Below are positions 35,098 through 43,637 of a stretch of 64,000 nucleotides of DNA, one piece after another. The stretch spans positions 186,001 through 250,000 of the forward strand of contig CBDEVU010000017.1 in assembly GCA_965243715.1 (NCBI GenBank), read 5' to 3'. The position numbers and the translations under genes were made by a program. How positions within the stretch are numbered: the first letter of the stretch is position 1; each line of letters starts with the position of its first letter. Below the pieces are notes generated by a model. The model was not told the origin of the DNA and did not search any database. It worked only from the letters and a program-made list of their open reading frames with translations. Origin of the DNA: UBA11606 sp965243715 (GTDB lineage: Bacteria > Actinomycetota > Acidimicrobiia > Acidimicrobiales > Aldehydirespiratoraceae).

Positions 35098-35499
35098 TTA
35101 GACCTGAACTAGCTCGATGAGCGTGCCGAAAGAACCTCGGGGATGAACGAAGGCGACCGTGGTGCCGCGTGAACCCGGTCGAGGCACCTTGTCGATGGCG
35201 GTCGCGCCCGCCGCCACCATCTGAGCGAGGGCCGCCGCACAATCGTCTACTCGATAGCCGACATGATGCAAGCCCTCGCCGCGCCGCTCGAGATAGCGAG
35301 CAATAGGGGAATCGTCTCGGGTGGCCGCGGTGAGTTGGATAAAGCTGTCGCCCACCTTGATGAGCGCCTCATCGACCCCATCGGAGTCGACGATCTCACG
35401 ATGATGAACCTCGGCCCCCAACGCCTCTCGGTAGTAGTCGATGGCGGCTTCGAGATCGTGAACGGCGATCGCAACATGGTCAATCTGAGTCAATGGCAC
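35098..35499 (-). CDS. mce: methylmalonyl-CoA epimerase
   Basis: VOC-fold epimerase of 133 residues that interconverts the two methylmalonyl-CoA epimers in propionyl-CoA metabolism. It begins IDHVAIAVHDLEAAIDYYR from a GTG start at 35499. The metal ligands His, Gln, His and Glu are in DHVAIAV, FIQLTAA, GLHHVGYRVDD and GTLIELV. It fits the propionyl-type carboxylase at 28.6 kb; the mutase is not in the window. Confidence 0.9.
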   Translation of the reverse strand: MPLTQIDHVAIAVHDLEAAIDYYREALGAEVHHREIVDSDGVDEALIKVGDSFIQLTAATRDDSPIARYLERRGEGLHHVGYRVDDCAAALAQMVAAGATAIDKVPRPGSRGTTVAFVHPRGSFGTLIELVQV

Positions 35500-35709
35500 A
35501 ACCCGAGGGTAGAAATTTAAGATTGCACTTGTAAACCGTATGACATAATTGTAAGGTAATCGTAACACAAGATGAGGAACAGGTTAAACCTCCTCCCTCC
35601 CCTCTGAATGTGTGGTCGAGGCGTCGTCCTGGATCTGCTGGAAATGTCCCTACCGCCCGCGTTCCGGCAGGCCAAGACGGCGCCTCTTCCGTTTTTACGG
35701 GCGGACCCG

Positions 35710-36333
35710 CTAGGCCGACGGCGACCCGCCCGCGGCGAGAACCCGCCGACCTTCAAGCGCTCGACCAAGCGTAAGTTCATCGGCGTATTCGAGATCGCCC
35801 CCGACCGGTAAACCCGACGCGATACGCGTAACCCGCACTCCCATGGGTTTCAGGTATTTGACTAGAAGCGCCGCGGTAGCTTCGCCCTCTAGGTTCGGGT
35901 TCGTGGCCACGATGACCTCTTCGATGTCTTCTACGCCAACCCGCGTCATCAACTCCTTGACTCGGAGTTGATCAACACCGACCCCGTCGATTGGACTGAA
36001 CGCACCCTGTAACACGTGGTAGAGGCCACGAAACTCCTGCGTTCGCTCGACGGCCACGATGTCTTGACTGTCCTCGACGACGCACACGATGCGTTCCTCT
36101 CGCCGCGGGTCGCGACAAATCGCGCACTCGTCGCCCCCTTCGGACAGGTTGAAGCAACGCTCGCAGAACGAGACGCGCTGTTTCGCCTCGACAATGGCTT
36201 GCGCCAAGCGCCGCGCCTCTTCGGGCGAGGCCTTCAGGAGATAGAAGGCGACCCGTTGGGCGGACTTGGGACCGATGCCGGGCAGTCTGCCGAGTTGGTC
36301 GATGAGTTCTTGAACGCTGGTCGAGTAGCTCAC
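35710..36333 (-). CDS. recR: recombination protein RecR
   Basis: Recombination mediator of 207 residues that loads RecA with RecF/RecO at gaps. It has the helix-hairpin-helix LGRLPGIGPKSAQRVAF, the zinc finger CERCFNLSEGGDECAIC, the Toprim segment CVVEDSQDIVAVERT and the Walker-like C-terminus NPNLEGEATAALL. The GTG start overlaps the stop of a 15-codon ORF that bridges from dnaX. The ybaB/ebfC gene usually found between dnaX and recR is absent here. Confidence 0.97.
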   Translation of the reverse strand: MSYSTSVQELIDQLGRLPGIGPKSAQRVAFYLLKASPEEARRLAQAIVEAKQRVSFCERCFNLSEGGDECAICRDPRREERIVCVVEDSQDIVAVERTQEFRGLYHVLQGAFSPIDGVGVDQLRVKELMTRVGVEDIEEVIVATNPNLEGEATAALLVKYLKPMGVRVTRIASGLPVGGDLEYADELTLGRALEGRRVLAAGGSPSA

Positions 36334-36377
36334 TCGCCACCCAACCAGTAGCCGAGCACCCCTTGTTGAGCGCTCAT
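36330..36377 (-). CDS. 15-codon ORF linking dnaX and recR
   Basis: Reading frame MSAQQGVLGYWLGGE. Its ATG overlaps the dnaX stop (ATGA) and its TGA overlaps the recR GTG (GTGA). It fills the position normally held by ybaB. It may only carry ribosomes from dnaX into recR; no product is claimed. Confidence 0.35.
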   Translation of the reverse strand: MSAQQGVLGYWLGGE

Positions 36378-38209
36378 GGCCGCTCTTGTTCTTCGACCGG
36401 CAGAACTTCGGTGCCGGGGAATGCTTCTAGTACCTGAGCGGTAAATTTCTCGATATGCGATGGGGCATCGACAAGATCGTCGATGTCTACCGTCTCGGGC
36501 TCCGGTTCGGGTACTGGTACTTGCTCGGGTACGGGTTCCGGTGCGGGCGGGGGTGTGGGCTGGGGTGGCGGCGAGGGTGCGGGGGTTGGTCGCGCTTCGT
36601 CGACTAGCCCGAGCCAGAATCGAGCGAGGTCTTCGGGCGTTCGCCCATCTGGCGGAGTGGGCCCGAGTTCCTCTTTGGCTCGACTGGTAACTACTCCTCG
36701 GCTCAGTCCGAGATGCTCCTTGGCCAGTTCCACGACCTCGGTCGGCGTCGCAGGCCGCAGGCGGCGTAAATCGGCGGTGGTCGAATCTGCCGGTATCGCG
36801 GCCGGTATCGGGGGTGGTATCGCCGGTGGGGGCGCAGCGGGCACGGGGACAGGGGGCGGCGGATCCGAGCTACCGCGCTTCTCCGCTAGGACCCGGCGGG
36901 CGTTCCCTAGGCCCGGTTTCTGCTTCGCCGAAGAAGGCCTGACTGCGGCAGTGGCAGTGGCCAACGCGGGAATGGCCGGTACCGGCGGCGGAGCGGAAGC
37001 GGGAATGGCCGGTACCGGCGGCGGAGCGGAAGCGGGAATGGCCGGTACCGGCGGCGGAGCGGAAGTGGGAGTATCGGCCGAACTAGGAGACCCTGTCGGG
37101 GTGGCGCCCACGAGTTGGCGCTCGATGCGATCTAGGCGCTTTTTAACGGCATCAAGAGAGGGATCGGCGGCGGGACGACAGAGTCGAACGAGGGCCACTT
37201 CGAGATCAACGCGCGGATCGGGTGCCTGACGCATCGCCACCAGCGACACGCCGAGAGTTTCGAGGGCCCGAGTCATCTCCGCTGGCGAGAGCAGGGTCCT
37301 GAGATGCTCAGCCCGCTCTTTTTGCGAGTCAGTGATCCGAGGCGGTGGGCTGCCCATCTCGGTGAGGAAGGCGTCGCGCAGGCCCGCCAGCACCGACTCC
37401 CCGATCGTTCGCGGGTCCCGCCCCCGACCGGTGGCATCTCCCACCGCGGCGAGGGCCGCGGCCACATCGCCACGGCCAAGGGCGTCCAACACGAGGTCGG
37501 TAGAGGTATCAATCTCCACCGTTCCGCCCGCCGCCACGACCCGATCAAGCGCCGAGAGGGTATCGCGAACCGAACCGCCACCCGCGGCTACTACATAGTC
37601 GACGGCAGCATCGTCGACTTCGAGTTCTGCGTCGTTGATAACCCAGCGAACATGGTCGACCATCTCATCGGCGGCCAGCAGCGACAGTTCAAACACCTGA
37701 CACCGGCTGCGAATAGTGTCAACCACCTTGTGCGGTTCGGTGGTAGCCAAAACCCAGGTGACGTGATCGGGTGGTTCTTCGAGCGTCTTTAGCAGGGCGT
37801 TCTCCGCCTGAGCGGTGAGCATGTGGGCCTCATCGAGGATGTACACCTTCGCTCGACCGGGGTTGCCGAGGTTGACCTTGCCGAGCAGGTCGCGCATGTC
37901 CTCGACCTTGTTGTTCGACGCTGCGTCGAGTTCATGGAGGTCAAAGGAACGACCATTTTCGATAGCTACGCAACTTTCACATTCGCCGCACGGCTCGCCG
38001 TCAGCGCCTAGGTTCTCGCAGTTCAGGGCTTTGGCTAGGACCCGAGCCGACGTAGTTTTGCCGGTGCCGCGAGGACCGTGCAATAGGTAGGCGTGACCAA
38101 CCTCGCCTTTGACAACCGCATTTTGGAGGGCAGCAATCACATGACGCTGGCCCCGTATCTCAGAGAATTTCTGTGGTCGGTAACGCCGATAAAGTGACTG
38201 GTAGGCCAT
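36374..38209 (-). CDS. dnaX: DNA polymerase III subunit gamma/tau
   Basis: Clamp-loader ATPase of 611 residues. It has Walker A GPRGTGKTTSARVLA, a zinc site in CENLGADGEPCGECESC, the Walker B ILDEAHML and the sensor/SRC region IRSRCQVFEL. After about residue 370 comes a long Pro/Ala-rich linker containing three 11-residue repeats (ASAPPPVPAIP), then a C-terminal tau-like tail. It is followed by recR through a short coupled ORF and preceded by the SRP RNA gene. Confidence 0.97.
   Translation of the reverse strand: MAYQSLYRRYRPQKFSEIRGQRHVIAALQNAVVKGEVGHAYLLHGPRGTGKTTSARVLAKALNCENLGADGEPCGECESCVAIENGRSFDLHELDAASNNKVEDMRDLLGKVNLGNPGRAKVYILDEAHMLTAQAENALLKTLEEPPDHVTWVLATTEPHKVVDTIRSRCQVFELSLLAADEMVDHVRWVINDAELEVDDAAVDYVVAAGGGSVRDTLSALDRVVAAGGTVEIDTSTDLVLDALGRGDVAAALAAVGDATGRGRDPRTIGESVLAGLRDAFLTEMGSPPPRITDSQKERAEHLRTLLSPAEMTRALETLGVSLVAMRQAPDPRVDLEVALVRLCRPAADPSLDAVKKRLDRIERQLVGATPTGSPSSADTPTSAPPPVPAIPASAPPPVPAIPASAPPPVPAIPALATATAAVRPSSAKQKPGLGNARRVLAEKRGSSDPPPPVPVPAAPPPAIPPPIPAAIPADSTTADLRRLRPATPTEVVELAKEHLGLSRGVVTSRAKEELGPTPPDGRTPEDLARFWLGLVDEARPTPAPSPPPQPTPPPAPEPVPEQVPVPEPEPETVDIDDLVDAPSHIEKFTAQVLEAFPGTEVLPVEEQERP
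36966..37064 (-). repeat. 33-bp tandem repeat, three units, in the dnaX linker
   Basis: Three identical or nearly identical units of gcgggaatggccggtaccgg... (36966, 36999, 37032) encode ASAPPPVPAIP. In-frame unit number changes would only alter the flexible linker of tau. Confidence 0.9.
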
Positions 38210-38278
38210 TGCCTGTCGACTCTACCTAGCGGAGGCGGCCGCGGCATTTCCTCGATCGCAACGACGCCCGTTTCCGGG

Positions 38279-38387
38279 AGTGGTGGCCAGGCGATCTGCG
38301 GCACACAAGAGGATCCGCTGAGAGCTGCTGCCTTCCGACCCTGACTCGATTCACAGGCTCTCGTTACACAGGACCCGACCACCACAC
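38279..38387 (-). ncRNA. ffs: signal recognition particle RNA, small bacterial type
   Basis: Reverse-strand transcript of about 105-109 nt. The ends pair (GTGGTGGTCGGG with the 3' CCTGGCCACCAC) to give one long hairpin. The conserved apical region GTCAGGGTCGGAAGGCAGCA contains the Ffh-binding asymmetric loop and GGAA tetraloop. It lies just upstream of dnaX, the usual position in actinobacteria. The exact ends are approximate. A short CCCGGAAACGGG hairpin follows the 3' end and could help termination. Confidence 0.88.
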
Positions 38388-38455
38388 CCCGAAACGGGCG
38401 TTGCTAATATCACGCTACCCTTAGGAACAGGAACCCGCACCATGGGTTTTTCCTA

Positions 38456-38543
38456 GGAGGGTTGCCAGAGCGGCCGAATGGGCACGCTTGGAAAGCGTGT
38501 GAGGTGCAAGCCTCCATGGGTTCAAATCCCATACCCTCCGCCA
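38456..38543 (+). tRNA. tRNA-Ser (anticodon GGA)
   Basis: Class II tRNA with acceptor stem GGAGGGT/ACCCTCC, anticodon loop CTTGGAAAG (GGA), a long variable arm (TGTGAGGTGCAAGCCTC), T-loop GGTTCAAATCC and an encoded CCA end at 38541-38543. Confidence 0.96.
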
Positions 38544-38546
38544 TCC

Positions 38547-38575
38547 GATGGCCCCAACCCCCCCCCGGGGCCATC
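38547..38575. terminator. hairpin terminator between tRNA-Ser and the M20 peptidase gene
   Basis: Perfect 9-bp stem GATGGCCCC/GGGGCCATC enclosing an A2C9 loop, followed on the plus strand by a T-rich stretch. It can serve both the tRNA and the converging peptidase gene. Confidence 0.75.
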
Positions 38576-38576
38576 G

Positions 38577-39737
38577 TCATTTCTTCATCCGCGCCGCAAC
38601 CAAGGCGACCCAGTAGGCGATCCCAATTCCCACCAGTTGGTCGTTGAAATCGTAGAATGGATTGTGCAGCGACCCGCCGTGGATCGGTCCGTCGGTGCCG
38701 TTACCGACCAGCACGTAGCAACCGGGCTTCACCGCGAGCATCCGAGCGAAGTCCTCCGAGGCGGGAGTTCGTGGAGCCTCGGCATTCACTCGGGCCGCGC
38801 CAACCACCGTCTCGGCTGCGGCCGCGGCGTAGGCGACTTCGTCCGCGGTGTTGTTGAGCACGAAGAACTCGCGGGTGTAGTCAACTGCGCTGGTCGCCCC
38901 GTGGGCGTGGCAAACTCCGGCTACGATCGCCCGCAGGCGTTCTTCGATGTGAGTGCTGACCGCATCGGTGAACCCGCGACAGTCACCACGCAAAACTACG
39001 TTCGACGCAATGACGTTGCGCGCCCCGTCGGTTTCGAACTCGGTGACCGACACCACAGCAGCGTCGATGGGACTGATCGACCGAGCAACGATCGACCCCA
39101 AAGCAGTGACGATTTCCGCGCCGACGACAATGGCGTCGATCGAACGATCCGGCATTGACGCGTGCCCGCCCCGCCCGGCAATCCGGATCTCGAAGTTATC
39201 CTCAAAGCTCATCATCGGACCAACCCGCAGAGCGAAATCGCCTGTCGCTAGGCCGGGCATGTTGTGCAGGCCGTAAATCTCGGCCATCTCGAAACGATCG
39301 AACAGTCCGTCGTCGATCATGGCTTGGGCGCCGTGGCCGGTTTCCTCGCACGGTTGGAATATCAGATGTACGTCACCGGCGAAGGGACCGGCTTCGACCA
39401 AGGCAGCGGCCGCGCCCAGCAAGATCGCGGTATGGCCGTCGTGGCCACACCCGTGAAAAACGCCCAGGTTCGTAGAACAGTAGGCGGGCGTTCCCTGTTC
39501 GGTAATGGGCAAAGCATCCATGTCGGCTCGCAACCCGATCGAGCGCCCGCCGCCGGTTCCCGGCCAGGTCGCCACCACGCCGGTGCCTCCGATGCCGCGG
39601 GTGACCTTCAACCCAAGGTCGGCACAGACGTCGGCCACGAGGGTAGCGGTGTCGTCTTCGCGAAAGCCGAGTTCCGGGTTCTGATGAATCTGGTGGCGCC
39701 ACGCGACGGCTAATTCGACACTGACCGAGGTAGGCAT
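38577..39737 (-). CDS. M20-family amidohydrolase (hippurate hydrolase/aminoacylase type)
   Basis: Zinc or cobalt peptidase-family hydrolase of 386 residues acting on N-acyl amino acids. Motifs are HQNPELGFREDDTA, GLRADMDALPITE, FHGCGHDGHTAILLGAA with metal ligands, FQPCEETGHGAQAM with the catalytic Glu, and the dimerisation-domain GRGGHASMPDRSIDAI. The C-terminus has VLVGNGTDGPIHGGSLHNP with the last ligand. It is transcribed alone toward tRNA-Ser. The substrate range is inferred from the family only. Confidence 0.92.
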   Translation of the reverse strand: MPTSVSVELAVAWRHQIHQNPELGFREDDTATLVADVCADLGLKVTRGIGGTGVVATWPGTGGGRSIGLRADMDALPITEQGTPAYCSTNLGVFHGCGHDGHTAILLGAAAALVEAGPFAGDVHLIFQPCEETGHGAQAMIDDGLFDRFEMAEIYGLHNMPGLATGDFALRVGPMMSFEDNFEIRIAGRGGHASMPDRSIDAIVVGAEIVTALGSIVARSISPIDAAVVSVTEFETDGARNVIASNVVLRGDCRGFTDAVSTHIEERLRAIVAGVCHAHGATSAVDYTREFFVLNNTADEVAYAAAAAETVVGAARVNAEAPRTPASEDFARMLAVKPGCYVLVGNGTDGPIHGGSLHNPFYDFNDQLVGIGIAYWVALVAARMKK

Positions 39738-39760
39738 TACCCAGAAGCTACTATTTGGCG

Positions 39761-40915
39761 ATGGAGCGCCGCCGATTGTTGACCGGAGCGTCGTTGATCG
39801 TGGTCCTCACGGTCGCGCTCGATCAACTGTCGAAATGGTGGGCGCTAGAAACGCTCGCCCCCGACCGCACTGTGTCGCTTCTCCCTACGCTCGAGTTCGA
39901 CCTGGCCTACAACTCGGGGTTTTCGTTCGGCACGGGGGCGGGTCTGGGTCCCTGGATCGGCATCTTAGTCATCGGCCTAATCGGCTTTTTGGGTCAGAAG
40001 ATTTACCGCTCCACCGCCTGGCCACAAGCCTTTCTGTTGGCCACCATTCTCGGTGGCGCCATCGGCAATCTCCTCGACCGCATCTTTCGGGCCAGCGACG
40101 GGCTTTTGTCGGGCAAGGTGATCGATTTCATTGATGTCGAGTGGTACGCCGTGTTCAACGTTGCCGACATGTTCGTCGTCTGCGGGTGTATTGCCTACGT
40201 GCTCTACGAACTGCGCCAAACCCGGGACGAGACAATGGAACCAATCCCTCAGCGTGCCGTGTTGCGTCATCGCCGAGGGAGTCGCTGGATGCACTGGATC
40301 AACTTTCCCCTGATCGTAATCATGGTCTGGAGCGGGTTTCGAATCTATTGGGCCGAGCAGATATACGCCTTTGGCCTCCTCGACTGGGAGTGGTTCAAGT
40401 TCCTCCCCGCCTGGATCAATGAACCGCTCGGCTTCGAACGTCGACTGGCACGGGGCTTGGCCTTCCACTTCTCGTTTGCTTGGCTCTTCGTCCTCAACGG
40501 CCTCGCCTACGGCGTGTACGTTTGGCGTACCGGAGGGTGGCGCGAAATCATCCCCACCCGCCGCGAACTCAAGCAATGCGGCGCTGTGGTGATGCATGAC
40601 CTCGGTTTACGCAAGGATGCGCCCGCCCAGGACGGTCACTACAACGCGGCCCAGAAGCTGACCTACACGGTTGTTATCGGGCTCGGCGGCCTTGCTTTGC
40701 TCACCGGTTTCGCCCTCTTCAAGCCAACCCAGCTCAGCTTCTTGACCGCGCTGTTCGGCGGCTACACCACCGCTCGGCTTATTCACTTCTGGGTGTGCGT
40801 GTCGTTCGTCGGCTTTTTTGTCGTCCACATCTTGCAGGTCATCCGGGCTGGTCGGTCGAACTTCACCGCCATGGTCACCGGTTACGAAGTAGTCGAAGAT
40901 GAAGCGCATGGCTGA
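39761..40915 (+). CDS. LspA signal peptidase II fused to a cytochrome b561-type membrane domain
   Basis: Protein of 384 residues joining two membrane proteins. Residues 1 to about 155 are lipoprotein signal peptidase: DQLSKWWALE, YNSGFSFGTG, GGAIGNLLDRIF with catalytic Asp106, and VIDFIDVEWYAVFNVADMF with Asp136, all intact. Residues about 165-384 are a cytochrome b domain of the formate dehydrogenase/hydrogenase type, with heme-ligand histidines in RWMHWINFPL, GLAFHFSFAWL, RLIHFWVC and VVHILQV. An internal ATG (Met159) could give the cytochrome alone. The Tat-exported molybdoenzyme downstream overlaps it by 8 bp, so the cytochrome half is probably its electron partner. Confidence 0.85.
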   Translation: MERRRLLTGASLIVVLTVALDQLSKWWALETLAPDRTVSLLPTLEFDLAYNSGFSFGTGAGLGPWIGILVIGLIGFLGQKIYRSTAWPQAFLLATILGGAIGNLLDRIFRASDGLLSGKVIDFIDVEWYAVFNVADMFVVCGCIAYVLYELRQTRDETMEPIPQRAVLRHRRGSRWMHWINFPLIVIMVWSGFRIYWAEQIYAFGLLDWEWFKFLPAWINEPLGFERRLARGLAFHFSFAWLFVLNGLAYGVYVWRTGGWREIIPTRRELKQCGAVVMHDLGLRKDAPAQDGHYNAAQKLTYTVVIGLGGLALLTGFALFKPTQLSFLTALFGGYTTARLIHFWVCVSFVGFFVVHILQVIRAGRSNFTAMVTGYEVVEDEAHG

Positions 40916-41657
40916 AAAACCAGAACTCACCGGCGAGGAGTACCGGGTTCGCTCGCGCCGTTCGGTCCTCACCGGCGGTGCGGCCGTACTAGCGGGCTTC
41001 CTTGGTTGGCGCGGCGTTCAAGGATCGGGCGAGGACAACAACATTCCTGGCGTTTTGCGCGACCTGCACGAAGCCAACGAGGCGCTGTGGTCAAAGATGT
41101 TCCGTGACGACCATCAGGCGAAAACTTTCCCACGCTCCGAGGCGACCCCGCTGCGGATCAACGGCCGACACGGCATACGCAACGAAATCGACCTCGCGGC
41201 CTGGCAGCTTCAAGTCCTTGGTCCTGACGGCCGCGAACTCGGCCACCACTCGCTGGCCGATATTCAGGCCCTCCCGAAGCACACCATGACGATCGAACAC
41301 AAATGCATCGAGGGTTGGGCCCAAGTCACCAACTGGGGCGGGGCTCGCTTCCGCGACTTTATGACCCAATACGTCGACCAACTCCCGCCCGACATCAGCG
41401 ACGTCTATCTTGAGACCCCCGACGGCGCCTACTACGTAAGCGTCGACCTCGCCACGATGGGTCACGACCAAACTCTCTTGGCCTACGAAATGGTCGACGA
41501 ACCCCTCGACGATGCCCACGGCGCCCCGCTGCGACTCGCCACCCCGCTCAAATACGGGATCAAACAAATCAAACGGATCGGAACTATTCAGTTCCGTCGT
41601 GGTCAAGGAGACGACTACTGGGGTGAGCGGGGCTACGACTGGTACGCGGGGCTTTAA
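40908..41657 (+). CDS. molybdopterin-dependent oxidoreductase, sulfite oxidase/MsrP-like, Tat-exported
   Basis: Protein of 249 residues. The twin-arginine signal RSRRSVLTGGAAVLAGFLGW directs folded export. The molybdenum-binding cysteine is Cys133 in TIEHKCIEGWAQ, followed by GARFRDFM and VSVDLATMGHDQTLLAYEM, typical of the sulfite oxidase fold. It resembles MsrP (YedY), which reduces methionine sulfoxide on the outside of the membrane using a heme-b membrane partner; the fusion gene upstream offers such a partner. A second ATG three codons upstream (40899) is possible. The electron acceptor or donor role is inferred. Confidence 0.88.
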   Translation: MAEKPELTGEEYRVRSRRSVLTGGAAVLAGFLGWRGVQGSGEDNNIPGVLRDLHEANEALWSKMFRDDHQAKTFPRSEATPLRINGRHGIRNEIDLAAWQLQVLGPDGRELGHHSLADIQALPKHTMTIEHKCIEGWAQVTNWGGARFRDFMTQYVDQLPPDISDVYLETPDGAYYVSVDLATMGHDQTLLAYEMVDEPLDDAHGAPLRLATPLKYGIKQIKRIGTIQFRRGQGDDYWGERGYDWYAGL

Positions 41658-42919
41658 GCCACTTCGGCGGCGGCCTGGGGCGGCACCGCGAGGACCCAAA
41701 AGACGGTTCCGGCCGCGGCGCTGAAGCCCAAAATGGTGAAACCCAGCCGGTAGTCGCCGGTGGCGTCGGCGAGAACCCCTGCGAGGACCGGACCGGCGAT
41801 CGCCCCCATCATCACCACGATGTTGGACCAGCCCATTATCGAAGCAAAAGCGGTCGAGCCGAAATAGTCAGCGCGGATGGCCTGCATCTGGGGCCCCCGC
41901 ACCCCCCACGCCAAGCCGTGGAACACCACGAACAAGGCCACCGCGAACACGTGATCGACCCACACCAAGGTGATGAGGGCGCTTCCGTGGACCAGCATCG
42001 CCACGCCAGCGATGAGCCGCTTGTTCATACGATCGCCGAGCAGTCCCCCGAGGGCGGTGCCAACTAACTGGAATACGGGCACTACCCCCGCCACCACAGC
42101 GGCGCGGCCCGCGCTGTAGCTGCGATCCTCGGTCAGGTAGAGGGCGAGGTGCGCCATGCTCGATGACACCACTAACAAAGCCGCGGCGTGCCCGAAGGAG
42201 ATCATCCAAAATCCACGAGTGCGGATGGCTTGTCCGGTGGTGAGGTGGCGATCCTGCACGCCTTCGGCCCGAGGGGCGACGACTGCGCTGTCATCGTCGA
42301 GACCGTCCATTGGTTCGGTCGTCTCGTCCGGCGATCGCCCGGCGATGCTGGCCGCCCACCAGGCCACCGTCGAGAGCAAGAGGCCGACCACGGTAGTGGC
42401 CGTCCGCCAACCGACGAGTCGGTAGCCCCACACCACCAACGGGGCGCAAAAGCCGCCGAGGGCGAACCCCATGGTGAGGATCGACAAGGCCCGGGCGCGG
42501 CGGCGTTCGAACCAGCGAACGGTGGCAGTCGAGATGGTGAGGAAGCCGACCAGGCTCATCCCGATCGCCAGCACGAGCATCGCCAACACGAACTGAGCAC
42601 GCGTGTTGGCTAGGGCAACGCCGACGAATCCCAACCCACCAACCAGCGCGCCAACCCGCATCACTTTCCCCACCCCGAACTCGTGAATTGCGCGACCCTG
42701 CACCGGTCCCAACGCGGCTGTCTCGGCACGGGTAGCGGCAAAGACCATGGAGAAGAACGTCTTGGACCAGCCGAACTGATGCCGGAGTTCGACCGCCAGA
42801 TTGCCGTAGCCTTGGATCCACACCATCGACTGCAGCGACCACACCAACGAGTTCGCACCCACGACCCCCCAACCTGTGTAAAGCTTGCGTCGGGGTTGCG
42901 GGGCGCTCGATTCCGACAT
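41654..42919 (-). CDS. MFS transporter
   Basis: Major facilitator of 421 residues with about 12 membrane helices in two halves separated by a hydrophilic loop (RSPDETTEPMDGLDDDSAVV). It has the A-like motif GLLGDRMNKRLIAG after helix 8 and resembles the monocarboxylate/oxalate-formate antiporter branch (start KLYTGWGVVGANSLVWSLQS). The substrate is unknown. I chose the ATG at 42919; one at 42943 is possible. It converges with the molybdoenzyme gene with a 4-bp overlap. Confidence 0.88.
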   Translation of the reverse strand: MSESSAPQPRRKLYTGWGVVGANSLVWSLQSMVWIQGYGNLAVELRHQFGWSKTFFSMVFAATRAETAALGPVQGRAIHEFGVGKVMRVGALVGGLGFVGVALANTRAQFVLAMLVLAIGMSLVGFLTISTATVRWFERRRARALSILTMGFALGGFCAPLVVWGYRLVGWRTATTVVGLLLSTVAWWAASIAGRSPDETTEPMDGLDDDSAVVAPRAEGVQDRHLTTGQAIRTRGFWMISFGHAAALLVVSSSMAHLALYLTEDRSYSAGRAAVVAGVVPVFQLVGTALGGLLGDRMNKRLIAGVAMLVHGSALITLVWVDHVFAVALFVVFHGLAWGVRGPQMQAIRADYFGSTAFASIMGWSNIVVMMGAIAGPVLAGVLADATGDYRLGFTILGFSAAAGTVFWVLAVPPQAAAEVA

Positions 42920-42981
42920 CGGACCCAGCCTAGAACGGAGCACGGTGTTGCGGGTAAGGGCAGACCAGTACAGTCAGCAAC

Positions 42982-43458
42982 GTGACAGAAGTTCCATCAA
43001 ACCCCGCCCCTGACTGGGCCGCCGTGATGGCCTTCGCCCTCGACGAAGCCCGCGCCGCGGCCAAACACGGCGACGTTCCCGTCGGCGCGGTGGTGGTCGT
43101 CGACGGCCAGGTCGTGGCTCGTCGTCACAACGAACGCCAACTCACCGGTGATCCCACCGCCCACGCCGAACTCCTCGCCGTGCGCGACGCTGCCCAGGCC
43201 ATCGGGTCGTGGCGACTCGATGGGGCCACCGTTGTCGTCACGCTCGAGCCGTGCCCGATGTGTGCCGGGGCGCTCCAGCAGGCCCGTGTCGCCAGAGTCG
43301 TTTTCGGCGCCGCCGACCTGAAAACCGGGGCCTGTGGCTCGCTCTACAATCTGGGAACTGATCCTCGTCTCAACCACGAGTTCGAGATCATCCACAACGT
43401 GCGAGCCGACGAATGCGCGGCCCTGCTCACTGACTTCTTCGCCCCACGTCGACACTAG
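42982..43458 (+). CDS. tadA: tRNA-specific adenosine deaminase
   Basis: Converts adenosine-34 of tRNA-Arg(ACG) to inosine. The protein has 158 residues. The zinc site is complete: TAHAEL (His61, catalytic Glu63) and EPCPMCAGAL (Cys91, Cys94). GTG start. It lies directly upstream of a tRNA-Ser gene, a common arrangement in actinobacteria. Confidence 0.95.
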   Translation: MTEVPSNPAPDWAAVMAFALDEARAAAKHGDVPVGAVVVVDGQVVARRHNERQLTGDPTAHAELLAVRDAAQAIGSWRLDGATVVVTLEPCPMCAGALQQARVARVVFGAADLKTGACGSLYNLGTDPRLNHEFEIIHNVRADECAALLTDFFAPRRH

Positions 43459-43484
43459 AACCACGAGGCGCTAGGCTTAGTCTT

Positions 43485-43575
43485 GGAAGGTTGCCAGAGC
43501 GGACGAATGGGGCGGCCTCGAAAGCCGTTGTGGCATCTTGTGTCACCATGGGTTCAAATCCCATACCTTCCGCCA
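43485..43575 (+). tRNA. tRNA-Ser (anticodon CGA)
   Basis: Class II tRNA with acceptor GGAAGGT/ACCTTCC, anticodon loop CCTCGAAAG (CGA), a long variable arm, T-loop GGTTCAAATCC and encoded CCA at 43573-43575. The restriction genes begin 62 nt further on, so this tRNA marks the left edge of the accessory region. Confidence 0.96.
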
Positions 43576-43637
43576 GAGGACTGTCGCCGACCTGCCCATC
43601 CCTAGTCGGCGGCGGTCCTCGCTCAACTAGGAAATCA

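Noticed and set aside
38558..38566. C9 run near tRNA-Ser(GGA) as a switch
   Set aside because: It forms the loop of a terminator hairpin and controls no reading frame.
43491..43637. N-terminal extension of HsdR reaching into tRNA-Ser
   Set aside because: The frame is open but runs through the tRNA gene. A GTG with a ribosome site at 43638 gives the normal N-terminus.
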